From Phytomonospora endophytica (GTDB lineage Bacteria; Actinomycetota; Actinomycetes; Mycobacteriales; Micromonosporaceae), in assembly GCF_014202425.1 (NCBI RefSeq), contig NZ_JACHGT010000003.1, forward strand, positions 62,001 through 126,000: a stretch of 64,000 bases of DNA. The letters are read 5' to 3'. The notes beneath the pieces were generated by a model, which was not told where the DNA came from, made no database searches, and saw only the letters and a program-made list of their open reading frames with translations. Positions 25,447-34,864 of this stretch are shown piece by piece. Each line of letters starts with the position of its first letter. The stretch's first letter is position 1. The position numbers were made by a program, and so were the translations under genes.

Positions 25447-26385
25447 TCAGCGGGTCAGGTGGAGGAAGACCTCGTCGAGGGTCGGGCGGCGCAGGGCGAG
25501 GTCTTCGACCGTGACGCCCTCGGCGTCGAGTTCGCGTACGACCTCGGTCAGCGCCGAGACCCGGTCGATGACGGGGACGCTCACCGTCCGCCCGTCGTCA
25601 TGGCGCTGCGGTTCGCCGCCGGTCACGCGCGCCATGATCGCGGCGGTCCGGTCGAGCGCGGCGGCGTCGTGGACGGTGACGTCGAGGCGGTCGCCGCCGA
25701 GTTTGGCCTTGAGTTCGCCGGGTGTGCCCTCGGCGACGACCTTCCCCTCGTCGAGGACGGAGATCCGGTCGGCGAGCTGGTCGGCCTCGTCGAGGTACTG
25801 CGTGGTCAGCAGGACGGAGGTGCCGCCGGCGACGAGGTCGCGGACGCAGTCCCAGACCTCGCCGCGTCCGCGCGGGTCGAGGCCGGTGGTCGGTTCGTCG
25901 AGGAAGAGGACGCGCGGCGCGAGGATGAGGCTGCAGGCCATGTCGAGGCGGCGGCGCATGCCTCCGGAAAAGCGGCCGACGGGCCGGTCGGCGGCCTCGG
26001 TGAGGGCGAAGCGCTCCAGCAGCTCGGCCGCGCGGTTCCGGGCGGCCGGGCGGGACAGGTGGTAGAGGCGGCCGAACAGGAAGAGGTTCTGCCGCGCGCT
26101 GAGGATCTCGTCAACGGCGGCGAACTGGCCGACGAGGCCGATGCGGCGGCGGACGCCGGGGGCGTCGCGGCGCAGGTCGACGCCGGCGATCTCGGCGCGC
26201 CCGGCGTCGAAGCGCAGGAGCGTGGCGAGGATGCGCACGGCCGTGGTCTTCCCGGCGCCGTTGGGTCCAAGGAGGCCGTGCACGGTTCCGGCGGGGACGG
26301 TGAGGTCGAAAGAGTCCAGGGCGGTCTTGCCGCCGTAGCGCTTGGTCAGCCCTTCGGCGTGGACGGCGCGGGTCGGGGAGGTCAC
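25447..26385 (-). CDS. ABC drug-exporter ATPase (DrrA-like)
   Basis: A 312-residue ATPase with Walker A GPNGAGKTT, signature FSGGMRRRLD, Walker B VLFLDEPTTGLD and switch His replaced by Gln in LLTTQYLDEAD, the usual state of DrrA-type proteins. The C-terminal 80 residues are the regulatory extension of this family, ending in RRPTLDEVFLHL. The GTG at 26385 is preferred because GGAG lies 6 bases upstream; an in-frame ATG four codons earlier is the alternative. Divergent from the TetR gene, with the operator between them. Confidence 0.88.
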   Translation of the reverse strand: MTSPTRAVHAEGLTKRYGGKTALDSFDLTVPAGTVHGLLGPNGAGKTTAVRILATLLRFDAGRAEIAGVDLRRDAPGVRRRIGLVGQFAAVDEILSARQNLFLFGRLYHLSRPAARNRAAELLERFALTEAADRPVGRFSGGMRRRLDMACSLILAPRVLFLDEPTTGLDPRGRGEVWDCVRDLVAGGTSVLLTTQYLDEADQLADRISVLDEGKVVAEGTPGELKAKLGGDRLDVTVHDAAALDRTAAIMARVTGGEPQRHDDGRTVSVPVIDRVSALTEVVRELDAEGVTVEDLALRRPTLDEVFLHLTR

Positions 26386-26404
26386 GTGCGGCTCCATTCT
26401 CTCC

Positions 26405-26437
26405 GTACGGTGTACGAAATGATATCGTACACCGTAC
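26405..26437. promoter_or_regulatory. TetR-type operator between exporter and regulator
   Basis: A perfect inverted repeat with 13-bp arms, GTACGGTGTACGA and its complement, around a 7-base spacer. It sits in the 70-base gap between the divergent ATPase and TetR starts, so binding could repress both promoters. Arm length and symmetry make this the clearest operator in the window. Confidence 0.8.
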
Positions 26438-26458
26438 CAAGATCTAGGATGGGCAGCG

Positions 26459-27208
26459 ATGAAGAGCGATGAGAGCCCCAAGGCGACCTCCGTACGAACC
26501 TTCGAACTGATGTGGGGAGTGCGGGAGCAGTCCAGCCGGGGGCCGAAACAGGGCCTGACGATCGAGGCGATCGTGCGCACGGCGATCGAACTCGCCGACG
26601 CCGAAGGACTGACCGCGCTGTCCATGCGCAAGGTCGCCGAGCGGCTCGGCGTCGGTGCCATGACGCTCTACACCTATGTCCCCGGCAAGGACGAACTGAT
26701 CGCCCTGATGATCGACGCGGTCATGAGCGAGCGCCCGGACCGCCGCGACGCCGAAGGGGACTGGCGGGCCAGACTCGAACTCGTCGCGCGCGACGGCTGG
26801 GACCTCTGCCACCGCCACATGTGGCTGGTCGACGTCGGATCCGAGCGCAACCTCGTCGGGCCGGGCCAGATGGACGCCTACGAATCGGAGCTGTCGGCGA
26901 TCGCCGGCATCGGGCTGACCCCTACCGAGATGGTCTCGGTGATCAGCCTCGTGACCGGATTCGTCGGCGGAGCCGTCCGCGGTGCCGTGCAGGTCATCCA
27001 GGAGGAGCGCCGCACCGGCCTCACCCGCGACCAGTGGTGGGAGCAGATCGCGCCGGTCTTCGACAAGTACATCGCCTACGAGCGCTACCCGACGGTGATG
27101 AGCACCGGCGAGGCCGAATCGCACGCCGACGGGCCGAAGGAGGCCTTCGAGTTCGGCCTGGCGCGCGTCCTCGACGGCATCGAGGTGCTCATCCGCTCCC
27201 GGCGGTAG
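26459..27208 (+). CDS. TetR-family repressor of the drug exporter
   Basis: A 249-residue regulator. The N-terminal helix-turn-helix is at about residues 33-80 (LTIEAIVRTAIELADAEGLTALSMRKVAERLGVGAMTLYTYVPGKDEL), and the remainder is the TetR_C-type ligand domain found in TetR-like tetracycline and drug-exporter repressors. It is divergent from the exporter operon across a 13-bp-arm palindrome and probably represses both directions until a drug binds. Start ATG 26459. The 3' end overlaps the convergent DHA2 exporter gene by 20 bases. Confidence 0.87.
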   Translation: MKSDESPKATSVRTFELMWGVREQSSRGPKQGLTIEAIVRTAIELADAEGLTALSMRKVAERLGVGAMTLYTYVPGKDELIALMIDAVMSERPDRRDAEGDWRARLELVARDGWDLCHRHMWLVDVGSERNLVGPGQMDAYESELSAIAGIGLTPTEMVSVISLVTGFVGGAVRGAVQVIQEERRTGLTRDQWWEQIAPVFDKYIAYERYPTVMSTGEAESHADGPKEAFEFGLARVLDGIEVLIRSRR

Positions 27209-29240
27209 GCGGACTGGTCTCGGCCGTGGAGAACCTCTCCTCGTCCTCGTTGAGCAACCGCACGGCGAGCTTCCGGGTGGCCTCGGTGAAGCGGGCCTGC
27301 TCCCGCACGTCGACGCTGTTCCAGTCGGCAAGGCGCCGGTGGATCCAGTCCTGCCAGGAGTTGACCAGCAGATCCATCTCGCCCCGGCCCACCGTGGTCA
27401 GCGTCAGGCTGTCGCCGTCGACGCGGACGTAGCCCTCGGCGGCGGCCACCGCGAAGGCCGGGGCCAGCACCTGCGGCGGTAGATGGTGCGCGGCGCCGAT
27501 CTCCGACATCCGCGCGCCGCCCTGCCAGCGCGAACGGATGTGGACCTGCGCGAGCAGCCAGGCCTGTCCTTTGTCGAGCTCGCTGCCGGAGTCGGCGAGG
27601 ATCTGTTCGGCGATGGTCCCGCGGTCCTTGCTGATGGCCTGCGAGACCGCCCGCGCGAGATGCTCGTTCTCGTCGCGGGTGTCGGGCGCGGCGAAGCCCT
27701 CGCCCATGTCGGTGGCGCCGGCACGGGCGCTGTCGCGCAGCGGGACCTCCTTGAGGAACCAGGCCACGACGAAACCGACGATCGCGACCGGCACGACCCA
27801 GAAGAAGACGTAGTCGATGGTGTCGGCGTAGGCCTTGACGATGTGCGCGATCTGTTCGTCGGGAAGGGCGTGCAGCGCCGCCGGACTGGCCACGACGGCC
27901 GGGTCGATGCCCGGCGACTGGGCGTAGGCCTCGGCGAGACTCGGGTTGAGCTTGTTGGTGAACAGGGTCCCGAAGATGGCGGTGCCGAAGGCGCTGCCGA
28001 GCGTTCTGAAGAAGGTCACGCCGGAGGTCGCCGCGCCCATCTCGTGGTACGGCACGGTGTTCTGCACGGCGATGGTCAGCACCTGCATCGCCAGGCCGAT
28101 CCCGAGACCGAGGATCAGCATGTACAGCGACTCCTGCCACACCGTGGCGTCGGCGCCCATCGTCGACATGAGATAGAGACCGACGGCCATCACGGCCGTG
28201 CCGACGATGGGGAAGAACTTGTACCGGCCGGTGCGGCTGACCACGATGCCCGACAGCATCGACGTCGCCAGCAGCCCGACCACCATCGGCAGCGTCCGGA
28301 TGCCCGAGGCGGTCGCGGTGACGCCGTCGACGTACTGGAGATAGGTGGGCAGGTAGGTCATCGCGCCCAGCATCGCGAAGCCGACGATGAAGCTGAGGAT
28401 CGAACTGACCGTGAACACCGGGTTGCGGAACAGGTGCATGGGCAGGATCGGCGCGACGGCGCGCCGCTCGACGAAGACGAAGGCCGTCAGCATCACCACG
28501 GCGGCCGCGAAGAGCCCGAAGATGACCGGCGAGCCCCACTCGTACTCGTCCCCGCCCCATTCGAGGCCGAGGATCAGCGCCGAGGATCCGCCGGCGACCA
28601 GGAGCAGGCCCAGGTAGTCGATGACCGGCTTCTCGGCGTTCTTGACCACCGGAATCGTCTTGGCGGCCATCGCGATCATCACGATCGCGATGGGAACGTT
28701 GATGTAGAAGCACCAGTGCCACGACAGGTGGTCGGTGAACAGGCCGCCGACGGTCGGGCCGATGACCGTGGTCACGCCGAAGACCGCGCCCATGGCGCCC
28801 TGGTACTTGCCGCGTTCGCGCAAGGGGATCACGTCGGCGATGAGCGCCATCGCCGTGACCATGAGGCCGCCGGCGCCGACGCCCTGGATCGCGCGGCCGA
28901 TGATGAGGATCGTCATGTCCCAGGCCAGCCCGGACAGGGCCGAGCCGAGGATGAACACGACCGCGCTGATCTGGAAGACGACCTTGCGGCCGAACATGTC
29001 GCCGAACTTGCCGACGACGGCCGTGGAGATGGTCTCGGCCAGCAGGTAGGCGGTGACGAGCCAGGCCATCTGACCGGGATCGCCGAGGTCGGCGACGATG
29101 GTCGGCAGAGCCGTGGCGACGATCGTCTGGTCAAGGGCCGCCATCAGCATGCCCAGGATGATCGTGACGAAGATGACGTTGATCCGGCCGCGGGTCAGCA
29201 CCGGCGGTGCCTGCGGTTGCGCGGCGGTGGCCGTCGTCAT
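27189..29240 (-). CDS. DHA2-type MFS multidrug exporter with C-terminal winged-helix-like extension
   Basis: A 683-residue protein. Residues about 20-530 form a 14-segment EmrB/QacA-type proton antiporter: LDQTIVATALPTIVADLG is the family motif in the first segment, GKFGDMFGRK the loop 2-3 motif and GPTVGGLFTDHLSWHWCFYINVP motif C. Residues about 560-683 are cytoplasmic. Part of this tail looks like a winged helix of the MarR type (MSEIGAAHHLPPQVLAPAFAVAAAEGYVRVDGDSLTLTTVGRGEMD). Such tails occur in some actinobacterial exporters and their role is unclear. ATG 29240 begins just before the first motif; the open frame upstream is not conserved. Confidence 0.85.
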   Translation of the reverse strand: MTTATAAQPQAPPVLTRGRINVIFVTIILGMLMAALDQTIVATALPTIVADLGDPGQMAWLVTAYLLAETISTAVVGKFGDMFGRKVVFQISAVVFILGSALSGLAWDMTILIIGRAIQGVGAGGLMVTAMALIADVIPLRERGKYQGAMGAVFGVTTVIGPTVGGLFTDHLSWHWCFYINVPIAIVMIAMAAKTIPVVKNAEKPVIDYLGLLLVAGGSSALILGLEWGGDEYEWGSPVIFGLFAAAVVMLTAFVFVERRAVAPILPMHLFRNPVFTVSSILSFIVGFAMLGAMTYLPTYLQYVDGVTATASGIRTLPMVVGLLATSMLSGIVVSRTGRYKFFPIVGTAVMAVGLYLMSTMGADATVWQESLYMLILGLGIGLAMQVLTIAVQNTVPYHEMGAATSGVTFFRTLGSAFGTAIFGTLFTNKLNPSLAEAYAQSPGIDPAVVASPAALHALPDEQIAHIVKAYADTIDYVFFWVVPVAIVGFVVAWFLKEVPLRDSARAGATDMGEGFAAPDTRDENEHLARAVSQAISKDRGTIAEQILADSGSELDKGQAWLLAQVHIRSRWQGGARMSEIGAAHHLPPQVLAPAFAVAAAEGYVRVDGDSLTLTTVGRGEMDLLVNSWQDWIHRRLADWNSVDVREQARFTEATRKLAVRLLNEDEERFSTAETSPPTAGSG

Positions 29241-29363
29241 CTCGTCCCCCGAACTCGACAGGCTGCGACAACGGGACGTTAACACTCGAATGCGGACAGT
29301 GACCTCCGTTGTGGAGGATCCGGTGTCGATGCACAGTGGACGGTCGCCGGGTAGCGTCGCCGC

Positions 29364-29909
29364 GTGACCACCACCTGGCCGGAGACGGGCGCCGCCGGAC
29401 ACGCCCACACCGAACGGCTCTGCCTGCGCGCGCCGGAGACCACCGACGCCCGGGCCCACCACGAACTCCACAGCGACCCCGCGACCAACGCGCACAACCC
29501 GGCGGGACCATCGGCCGACCCCGCGGCCAACGCCGCCGAACTGGACCTCTGGCGCGCGAGCTGGACCGTCGACGGACTCGGCTACTGGATGGTCCGCGAG
29601 AACTGCGAAGGCGAGGTGATCGGCGTCGGGGGAGTGCGCCGGGCCTTCCTCGACGACCCGGTCCTCAACCTCTACTACCGGTTCCGGCCGACGTCGTGGG
29701 GCCGCGGCTACGCCGTCGAACTGGCCCTCGCCGCCATCGAGGCCGCCCGCGCCCTCATCCCCGGGACACCCGTCGTCGCGCTGATCCGGCCCGGCAACCA
29801 CGCCTCCCGCAAGGTCGCCGAGCGCGCCGGGCTCGTCTTCGACCGGCTCGTCGACCGCCACGACGCCCCCAGCGAGGTGTACGTCCTCCCGCCCGGCGTT
29901 TCGCCGTGA
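29364..29909 (+). CDS. GNAT acetyltransferase (RimJ/RimL-like)
   Basis: A 181-residue acetyltransferase of the RimJ/RimL subgroup, which acetylates N-terminal or small-molecule amines using acetyl-CoA. Signs are the N-terminal TERLCLRAPETTDARAHHELH, the acetyl-CoA loop in YYRFRPTSWGRGYAVELALAAIEAA (Q/RxxGxG/A type) and the terminal NHASRKVAERAGLVFDR. GTG start at 29364. The substrate is unknown. It is divergent from the MFS exporter and upstream of the EF-hand gene, with no clear functional link. Confidence 0.82.
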   Translation: MTTTWPETGAAGHAHTERLCLRAPETTDARAHHELHSDPATNAHNPAGPSADPAANAAELDLWRASWTVDGLGYWMVRENCEGEVIGVGGVRRAFLDDPVLNLYYRFRPTSWGRGYAVELALAAIEAARALIPGTPVVALIRPGNHASRKVAERAGLVFDRLVDRHDAPSEVYVLPPGVSP

Positions 29910-29966
29910 AGCGGACCTCCCAGACCCCTAGGCTTGCAGGTTCGGCCAAGCCTGGAGGACCTCACC

Positions 29967-30590
29967 GTGGAGCACTCGCTCTTCCTCGACCGCAAGCTCA
30001 CCCGCCGCTTCGAGACCTATGACACCGACGGCGACGGCTACATCGAACGCACCGACTTCGCCCTCGCCGGGGCGGCGATGGGCGCGGCCTTCGGGCACGC
30101 CGCCGACTCCCCGCCGCGCGTCCGCCTCATGGAACTGCTGCTCGACCTGTGGGACTACCTCGTCACCGTGACCGACGCCGACGCCGACGGGCAGATCAGC
30201 CTCACCGAGTACCGCGACGCCTTCGCCGCAGGCCTCCTGGAGACCCCGGCGAGCTTCGACGAGGGCTACATCCCCTTCCTCGACGCGATCATGGACATCG
30301 CCGACGTCGACGGCGACGGCCGCCTCGTCCGCGACGAGCACATCCGCTGGACCGGCACCCTCATGGGCCTCCCCGAACCCATCGCCGGGGGCGTCTTCGA
30401 CCGCCTCGACACCGACGGAGACGGTTACGTGACCCGCGAGGAGCTCATGGAGGCGATCCGCGCGTTCTACTTCGACGAGGCGCCCGGCTCGACCGGGGAG
30501 TGGCTGCTCGGTCCGCTGGGAGCCAGAGACCACCGAACCGTCCCGCACCCGAACCGTTACCCCGAACCCCGGCCCGGCGCGGCACCATGA
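29967..30590 (+). CDS. Four-EF-hand calcium-binding protein (calerythrin-like)
   Basis: A 207-residue soluble protein with four EF-hand loops at residues 19-30, 70-81, 113-124 and 148-159. Loops 1, 2 and 4 keep the acidic residues at positions 1, 3, 5 and an acid at 12; loop 3 (DVDGDGRLVRDE) also looks competent. Arrangement and length match actinobacterial calerythrin-type calcium buffers or sensors. The GTG at 29967 is chosen because GGAGG lies 8 bases upstream; an earlier in-frame start would add a poorly supported tail. The C-terminal 25 residues are Pro/Arg-rich. Confidence 0.85.
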   Translation: MEHSLFLDRKLTRRFETYDTDGDGYIERTDFALAGAAMGAAFGHAADSPPRVRLMELLLDLWDYLVTVTDADADGQISLTEYRDAFAAGLLETPASFDEGYIPFLDAIMDIADVDGDGRLVRDEHIRWTGTLMGLPEPIAGGVFDRLDTDGDGYVTREELMEAIRAFYFDEAPGSTGEWLLGPLGARDHRTVPHPNRYPEPRPGAAP

Positions 30591-30594
30591 CCAC

Positions 30595-30984
30595 ATGGGC
30601 TACCGGATCGCGGGACAGGCCGTCATGGTCGTGCACTTCGCCGTGCTCATCTACCTCGCCGTCGGCGGCTTCCTCGCCTGGCGATGGCCGAAGGCATGGT
30701 TCGCGCACCTGGCCATGGCGTGCTGGGGCCTGCTCGCCATCGCGTTCCCCGTCGTGTGCCCGCTGACCCACCTGGAGAACGAGTTCCGCGCGAAGGCCGG
30801 AGAGGCGGGCCTCAACCCGGGCGGCTTCATCGACACCTACATCGAGAACGTCGTCTACCCCGAGGACAGCACGGTCCTCGTCCGCTGGCTGGTCGTCGCC
30901 GTCGTCGCCGTGTCATGGGCCGGAACGCTCCACCTCGTGCTGCGCCGCCGCCGAGCACGCGAACATGTCACAGCCCCCTCCTAG
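30595..30984 (+). CDS. DUF2784 small membrane protein
   Basis: A 129-residue integral membrane protein with three hydrophobic segments (about residues 7-28, 36-55 and 95-117). The CPLTHLENEFRAKAGE and GFIDTYIENVVYPE elements are the family signature of DUF2784. Function unknown. It begins 4 bases after the EF-hand stop and lies 9 bases before the next gene, so it is probably co-transcribed with both. The Arg-rich end should be cytoplasmic. Confidence 0.85.
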   Translation: MGYRIAGQAVMVVHFAVLIYLAVGGFLAWRWPKAWFAHLAMACWGLLAIAFPVVCPLTHLENEFRAKAGEAGLNPGGFIDTYIENVVYPEDSTVLVRWLVVAVVAVSWAGTLHLVLRRRRAREHVTAPS

Positions 30985-30993
30985 GCTGCCCGC

Positions 30994-31722
30994 ATGCAGT
31001 CTTCCGCGCACCTGGCAGCCCTCGCCGTCGACTACGCGCTCCTGCGCTCGCACGCCGAATCCGGCCCCGACCGGCGCGTCCCGACCTGCCCCGACTGGAC
31101 CCTCGACGAGCTGCTCCGCCACGTCGCCGTCGTCTACCTGCACAAGGTCACCGCGATGCGCGCCGGAGCCATGCCGACCGAATGGCCGCCCCCGCTCGGC
31201 CACGAGGAGACCCCGGCCCTCCTCGACCGCGCCTTCGGTGAACTCCGCGCCGAGTTCGACGCGCGAGACCCCGCCGACGAGACCCACACCTGGTACGACC
31301 CGGACCAGACCGTCGGCTTCTGGATCCGCCGCATGGCCCTCGAAACCGCCGTCCACCGCGCCGACGCCGAACTCGCCACCGGCGTCCCCGTCACGTCCGT
31401 CGGCGCCGAACTCGCCGCCGACGGCGTCGACGAGGTCCTCGACATCATGCTGGCCTGGGGCTCGGTGAAGTACCGCGAGTTCCGCGACGAGGACCTGCCC
31501 ACCATCGAACTGCGCGCAGGCGGCCGCTCCTGGTTCGTGCGGCCCACCACCAAAGGCGTCGTCATCGACGCCGAAGGAGAGGCCGCGACCATCATCCAGG
31601 CCGAGCCCTCCGACCTCCTCTACTGGCTGTGGCGACGGGCGGGCGACGACGTCCTCACCGTCACCGGCGACCCGAACGGCGTGGCGACACTCCGGGAGCT
31701 GATGAAGACCGCCACCGAGTGA
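30994..31722 (+). CDS. Maleylpyruvate isomerase-family mycothiol-dependent protein
   Basis: A 242-residue protein of the DinB-like mycothiol-dependent maleylpyruvate isomerase group. The N-terminal helix bundle carries RRVPTCPDWTLDELLRHVAVV, and the second conserved part is WIRRMALETAVHRADAE, whose His residues normally help bind a divalent metal. The C-terminal about 80 residues form the SCP2-like domain of this family. Many members are not isomerases but unassigned mycothiol S-transferases, so the substrate is open. It points to a mycothiol-producing actinobacterium. Confidence 0.82.
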   Translation: MQSSAHLAALAVDYALLRSHAESGPDRRVPTCPDWTLDELLRHVAVVYLHKVTAMRAGAMPTEWPPPLGHEETPALLDRAFGELRAEFDARDPADETHTWYDPDQTVGFWIRRMALETAVHRADAELATGVPVTSVGAELAADGVDEVLDIMLAWGSVKYREFRDEDLPTIELRAGGRSWFVRPTTKGVVIDAEGEAATIIQAEPSDLLYWLWRRAGDDVLTVTGDPNGVATLRELMKTATE

Positions 31723-31782
31723 TCGCGGCCGAGTGCGTCGGCCCACTACGATGCGCTCCAAGGTCGCGACGGGAGAAAAGCC

Positions 31783-32331
31783 GTGAAACTCAGCCTCGGA
31801 TCGACGACGGCCGCCAAGGCCGTCGTCGTCATCTTCACTCTCTTCGCGATGTGCTGCACCGCCACGCCGCTCATCGCGCTCACGGCCCAGAACACCGGCA
31901 CGGGAGGCGAACTCACGGTGGCCGTCATCGCCGTCGGCGCCGTCTACCTCCTCGTCGTCGCCGGGCTCATCTGGCTCGCCCTCTCCGTCCTGCGCGGCGG
32001 AGTACGCCTCGACGGCACGGTCGTGACCATGCAACGAGCCTTCACCAGCACCAGCGTCGACCTCGCGACCGTCCCCACCGTGTGGTTCGACGAGCACCAG
32101 GTGCGCAGGGAAGGCCGCACCGGCGCCGTCCTGCCACTGCTGTGCACACGCCGACCCGACGGGAAACTCTTCCGCTTCGCGCTCGCGACCCAGCGCAGCA
32201 GGCTCCCACCCGACGAACTCGCCGCCCTCGCCGCCGCCATCGAGCGCGGCCACCGGACCGGCGCCGAGGCGCAGCAGGCCACCGCCGTCGCCGAACAGCT
32301 GCGGACCTGGTCCTACCGCCTGCCGGGATGA
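31783..32331 (+). CDS. Two-segment membrane protein with cytoplasmic domain, unknown function
   Basis: A 182-residue protein with two membrane segments, at about residues 11-33 and 43-68, and a cytoplasmic domain of about 110 residues that alternates strands and ends in helices (ELAALAAAIERG, then AVAEQLRTW). The domain layout is similar to small PH-like membrane-anchored proteins, but no family was recognised. GTG start at 31783, ribosome site GGGAG. It precedes ftsK by 65 bases with no obvious link. Confidence 0.6.
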   Translation: MKLSLGSTTAAKAVVVIFTLFAMCCTATPLIALTAQNTGTGGELTVAVIAVGAVYLLVVAGLIWLALSVLRGGVRLDGTVVTMQRAFTSTSVDLATVPTVWFDEHQVRREGRTGAVLPLLCTRRPDGKLFRFALATQRSRLPPDELAALAAAIERGHRTGAEAQQATAVAEQLRTWSYRLPG

Positions 32332-32395
32332 ACGGCGCGGGACCGCGGCCGCCAGCTTGAAGCACACGCGTGTCATTCATCGGTACGGTAAGGGC

Positions 32396-34864
32396 ATGGC
32401 CGGCCGGAGCAGCACGACGCGGAAGAAGACCGCGACCAAGCGGACCGCGCCCGCACGCCGCCGCACGGGAACCACCGCGGCACGGCGTCGGCCCGCGAAG
32501 TCCGCCGCGAAGAAACCCAGGGCACAGATCCCCGGGCCCTTCGAGGTGCTCGTGAAAGGCCTCGGGGCGCTCCTGACGGGCATCGCCCGCTCCTTCGGCT
32601 GGGCCGCCCGGTCCATCGGCAAAGGCGCCGCCAGCGCCCGCGACCTCGACCACGCCCACCGCCGCGACGGCGTCGGGCTCCTGCTGCTCGGGCTCGCGCT
32701 CGTCTTCGCCGTCGGCGTCTGGTTCGACACCGCCGGGATCGTCGGCGAGGCCATGAGCCTCGCCGTCCGCTGGCTCGTCGGGGGCGCCGCGCTGGCGCTG
32801 CCCGTCGTGTTCGCCGTCCTCGCCGTGCGCGTCTTCCGGCACTCCATCGACGAGGAGGCCAAAGGACGGGCCGTCGTCGGCTGGACCGCGCTGTGGCTGT
32901 GCACCGTCGGCCTGCTCCACCTCGCCGGCGGGAAACCCACCACACTCGACGGTCAGCTGCACGCCGGGGGAGCCGTCGGCCGCGTCGTCGGCGGACTGCT
33001 CGACAAGGCCCTGTCGGCCTACGTCGCCGTGCCCCTGCTGATCCTGATCGGACTGTTCGGGATCCTCGTGGTCACCGCCACCCCGGTCAACCAGATCCCC
33101 GACCGTCTGCGCGCCCTCCTCGCCCTCGCCACCGGACGCGCCCCCGCGCCGCCCGCCGAGGAGACCGAGACCGAAGACGACGAACCCAAGCCGAGGCTGC
33201 GCCGCTCCTCCCGCAAACGCCAGCACACCATGACCAAGGTCGAGCCCGTCGACCTCAACGCCGCCGCCGAGGACGACACGCCCAACGACCCCGACCCGAT
33301 ACTCCCGGTCGCGCCCGCCGACAAGGTCCCCGACACCAGGCGCCCGCCCGACCACGGCACCCCGCCCAAGAAGGCCGTCCAGCCTCCCCTGCCCGAAGGC
33401 GACTACCGGCTTCCGCCCCTCGACATCCTCAAGAAAGGCGCGGCCCCGAAGTCGCGGAGCAAGGCCAACGACGTCGTCATCTCCGCCCTCCAAGAGGTCT
33501 TCGAGCAGTTCAACGTCGACGCCGCCGTCACCGGCTTCACCCGCGGCCCGACCGTCACCCGCTACGAGGTCGAACTCGGCCCCGGAGTGAAGGTCGAGCG
33601 CATCACCCAGCTCTCGCGCAACATCGCCTACGCCGTCAAGAGCCCCGACGTGCGCATCATCAGCCCCATCCCGGGCAAGAGCGCCGTCGGCGTCGAGATC
33701 CCCAACGTGGACCGCGAGGACGTCGCCCTCGGCGACGTACTGCGCAGCGCCACCGCCCGCAACGACACGCACCCGATGGTCGTCGCGCTCGGCAAGGACA
33801 TCGAGGGCGGCTACGTCCTGGCCAACCTCGCCAAAATGCCGCACCTGCTCATCGCCGGCGCCACCGGCTCGGGAAAGTCGAGCTGCATCAACTCGCTCCT
33901 CGGCTCGATCCTCGCCCGCGCCACCCCCGACGAGGTGCGCCTGCTGCTCATCGACCCCAAGCGGGTCGAACTGACCTCCTACGAGGGCATCCCGCACCTG
34001 GTCACACCCATCGTCACGCAGCCGAAGAAAGCCTCCGACGCCCTCCAGTGGGTCGTCAAGGAGATGGACATGCGCTACGACGACCTGTCGGCCAACGGCG
34101 TACGCCACATCGACGACTTCAACCGCAAGGTCCGCAACGGCCAGATCAAGCCGCCCCCGGGCAGCGAACGCGTCTACCGCCCCTACCCGTACCTGCTGGT
34201 CATCGTCGACGAGCTCGCCGACCTGATGATGGTCGCCCCCCGCGACGTCGAGGACGCCGTCGTCCGCATCACCCAGCTCGCCCGCGCCGCCGGCATCCAC
34301 CTGGTCCTCGCCACCCAGCGTCCCTCCGTCGACGTCGTCACCGGCCTCATCAAGGCGAACGTGCCGTCCCGGCTGGCGTTCTCCACGTCCTCGCTCGCCG
34401 ACTCGCGAGTCATCCTCGACCAGCCGGGCGCCGAGAAGCTCATCGGACGCGGCGACGGACTGTTCCTGCCCATGGGGGCCAGCAAGACACAGCGGATCCA
34501 GGGCTCCTGGGTCGGCGACGCCGAGATCGCCAGCCTGGTCGAGTTCGCCAAGAAGCAGCGCGAACCGGAGTTCCGCGAGGACGTCGCAGCCGCCACCGAG
34601 GGACCGAGGAAGGACATCGACCCCGACATCGGCGACGACATGGACCTCCTGCTCCAAGCCACCGAGCTGGTCGTCAACAGCCAGTTCGGGTCCACCTCGA
34701 TGCTCCAGCGCAAGCTGCGGGTCGGTTTCGCCAAGGCCGGGCGACTGATGGACCTCATGGAGACGCACGGCGTGGTCGGCCCCTCGGAGGGCTCCAAGGC
34801 CCGCGACGTGCTCATCAAACCCGAAGAACTCGAAGGGACACTCATCACGATCCGCGGCGGATGA
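32396..34864 (+). CDS. ftsK: DNA translocase FtsK/SpoIIIE
   Basis: An 822-residue septal DNA pump that clears chromosome from the division or sporulation septum. After a basic Arg/Lys-rich start there are four hydrophobic segments (about residues 97-240), an acidic linker, then the hexameric motor: Walker A GATGSGKS at 488-495 and Walker B LLVIVDELADLMM. The C-terminal gamma domain (from LLLQATELVVNSQFGSTSMLQRKLRVGFAKAGRLMDLME) reads polar sequences. The frame extends to a TTG at 32357; the ATG at 32396 is preferred because it begins the basic segment, but its ribosome site is weak. Confidence 0.93.
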   Translation: MAGRSSTTRKKTATKRTAPARRRTGTTAARRRPAKSAAKKPRAQIPGPFEVLVKGLGALLTGIARSFGWAARSIGKGAASARDLDHAHRRDGVGLLLLGLALVFAVGVWFDTAGIVGEAMSLAVRWLVGGAALALPVVFAVLAVRVFRHSIDEEAKGRAVVGWTALWLCTVGLLHLAGGKPTTLDGQLHAGGAVGRVVGGLLDKALSAYVAVPLLILIGLFGILVVTATPVNQIPDRLRALLALATGRAPAPPAEETETEDDEPKPRLRRSSRKRQHTMTKVEPVDLNAAAEDDTPNDPDPILPVAPADKVPDTRRPPDHGTPPKKAVQPPLPEGDYRLPPLDILKKGAAPKSRSKANDVVISALQEVFEQFNVDAAVTGFTRGPTVTRYEVELGPGVKVERITQLSRNIAYAVKSPDVRIISPIPGKSAVGVEIPNVDREDVALGDVLRSATARNDTHPMVVALGKDIEGGYVLANLAKMPHLLIAGATGSGKSSCINSLLGSILARATPDEVRLLLIDPKRVELTSYEGIPHLVTPIVTQPKKASDALQWVVKEMDMRYDDLSANGVRHIDDFNRKVRNGQIKPPPGSERVYRPYPYLLVIVDELADLMMVAPRDVEDAVVRITQLARAAGIHLVLATQRPSVDVVTGLIKANVPSRLAFSTSSLADSRVILDQPGAEKLIGRGDGLFLPMGASKTQRIQGSWVGDAEIASLVEFAKKQREPEFREDVAAATEGPRKDIDPDIGDDMDLLLQATELVVNSQFGSTSMLQRKLRVGFAKAGRLMDLMETHGVVGPSEGSKARDVLIKPEELEGTLITIRGG

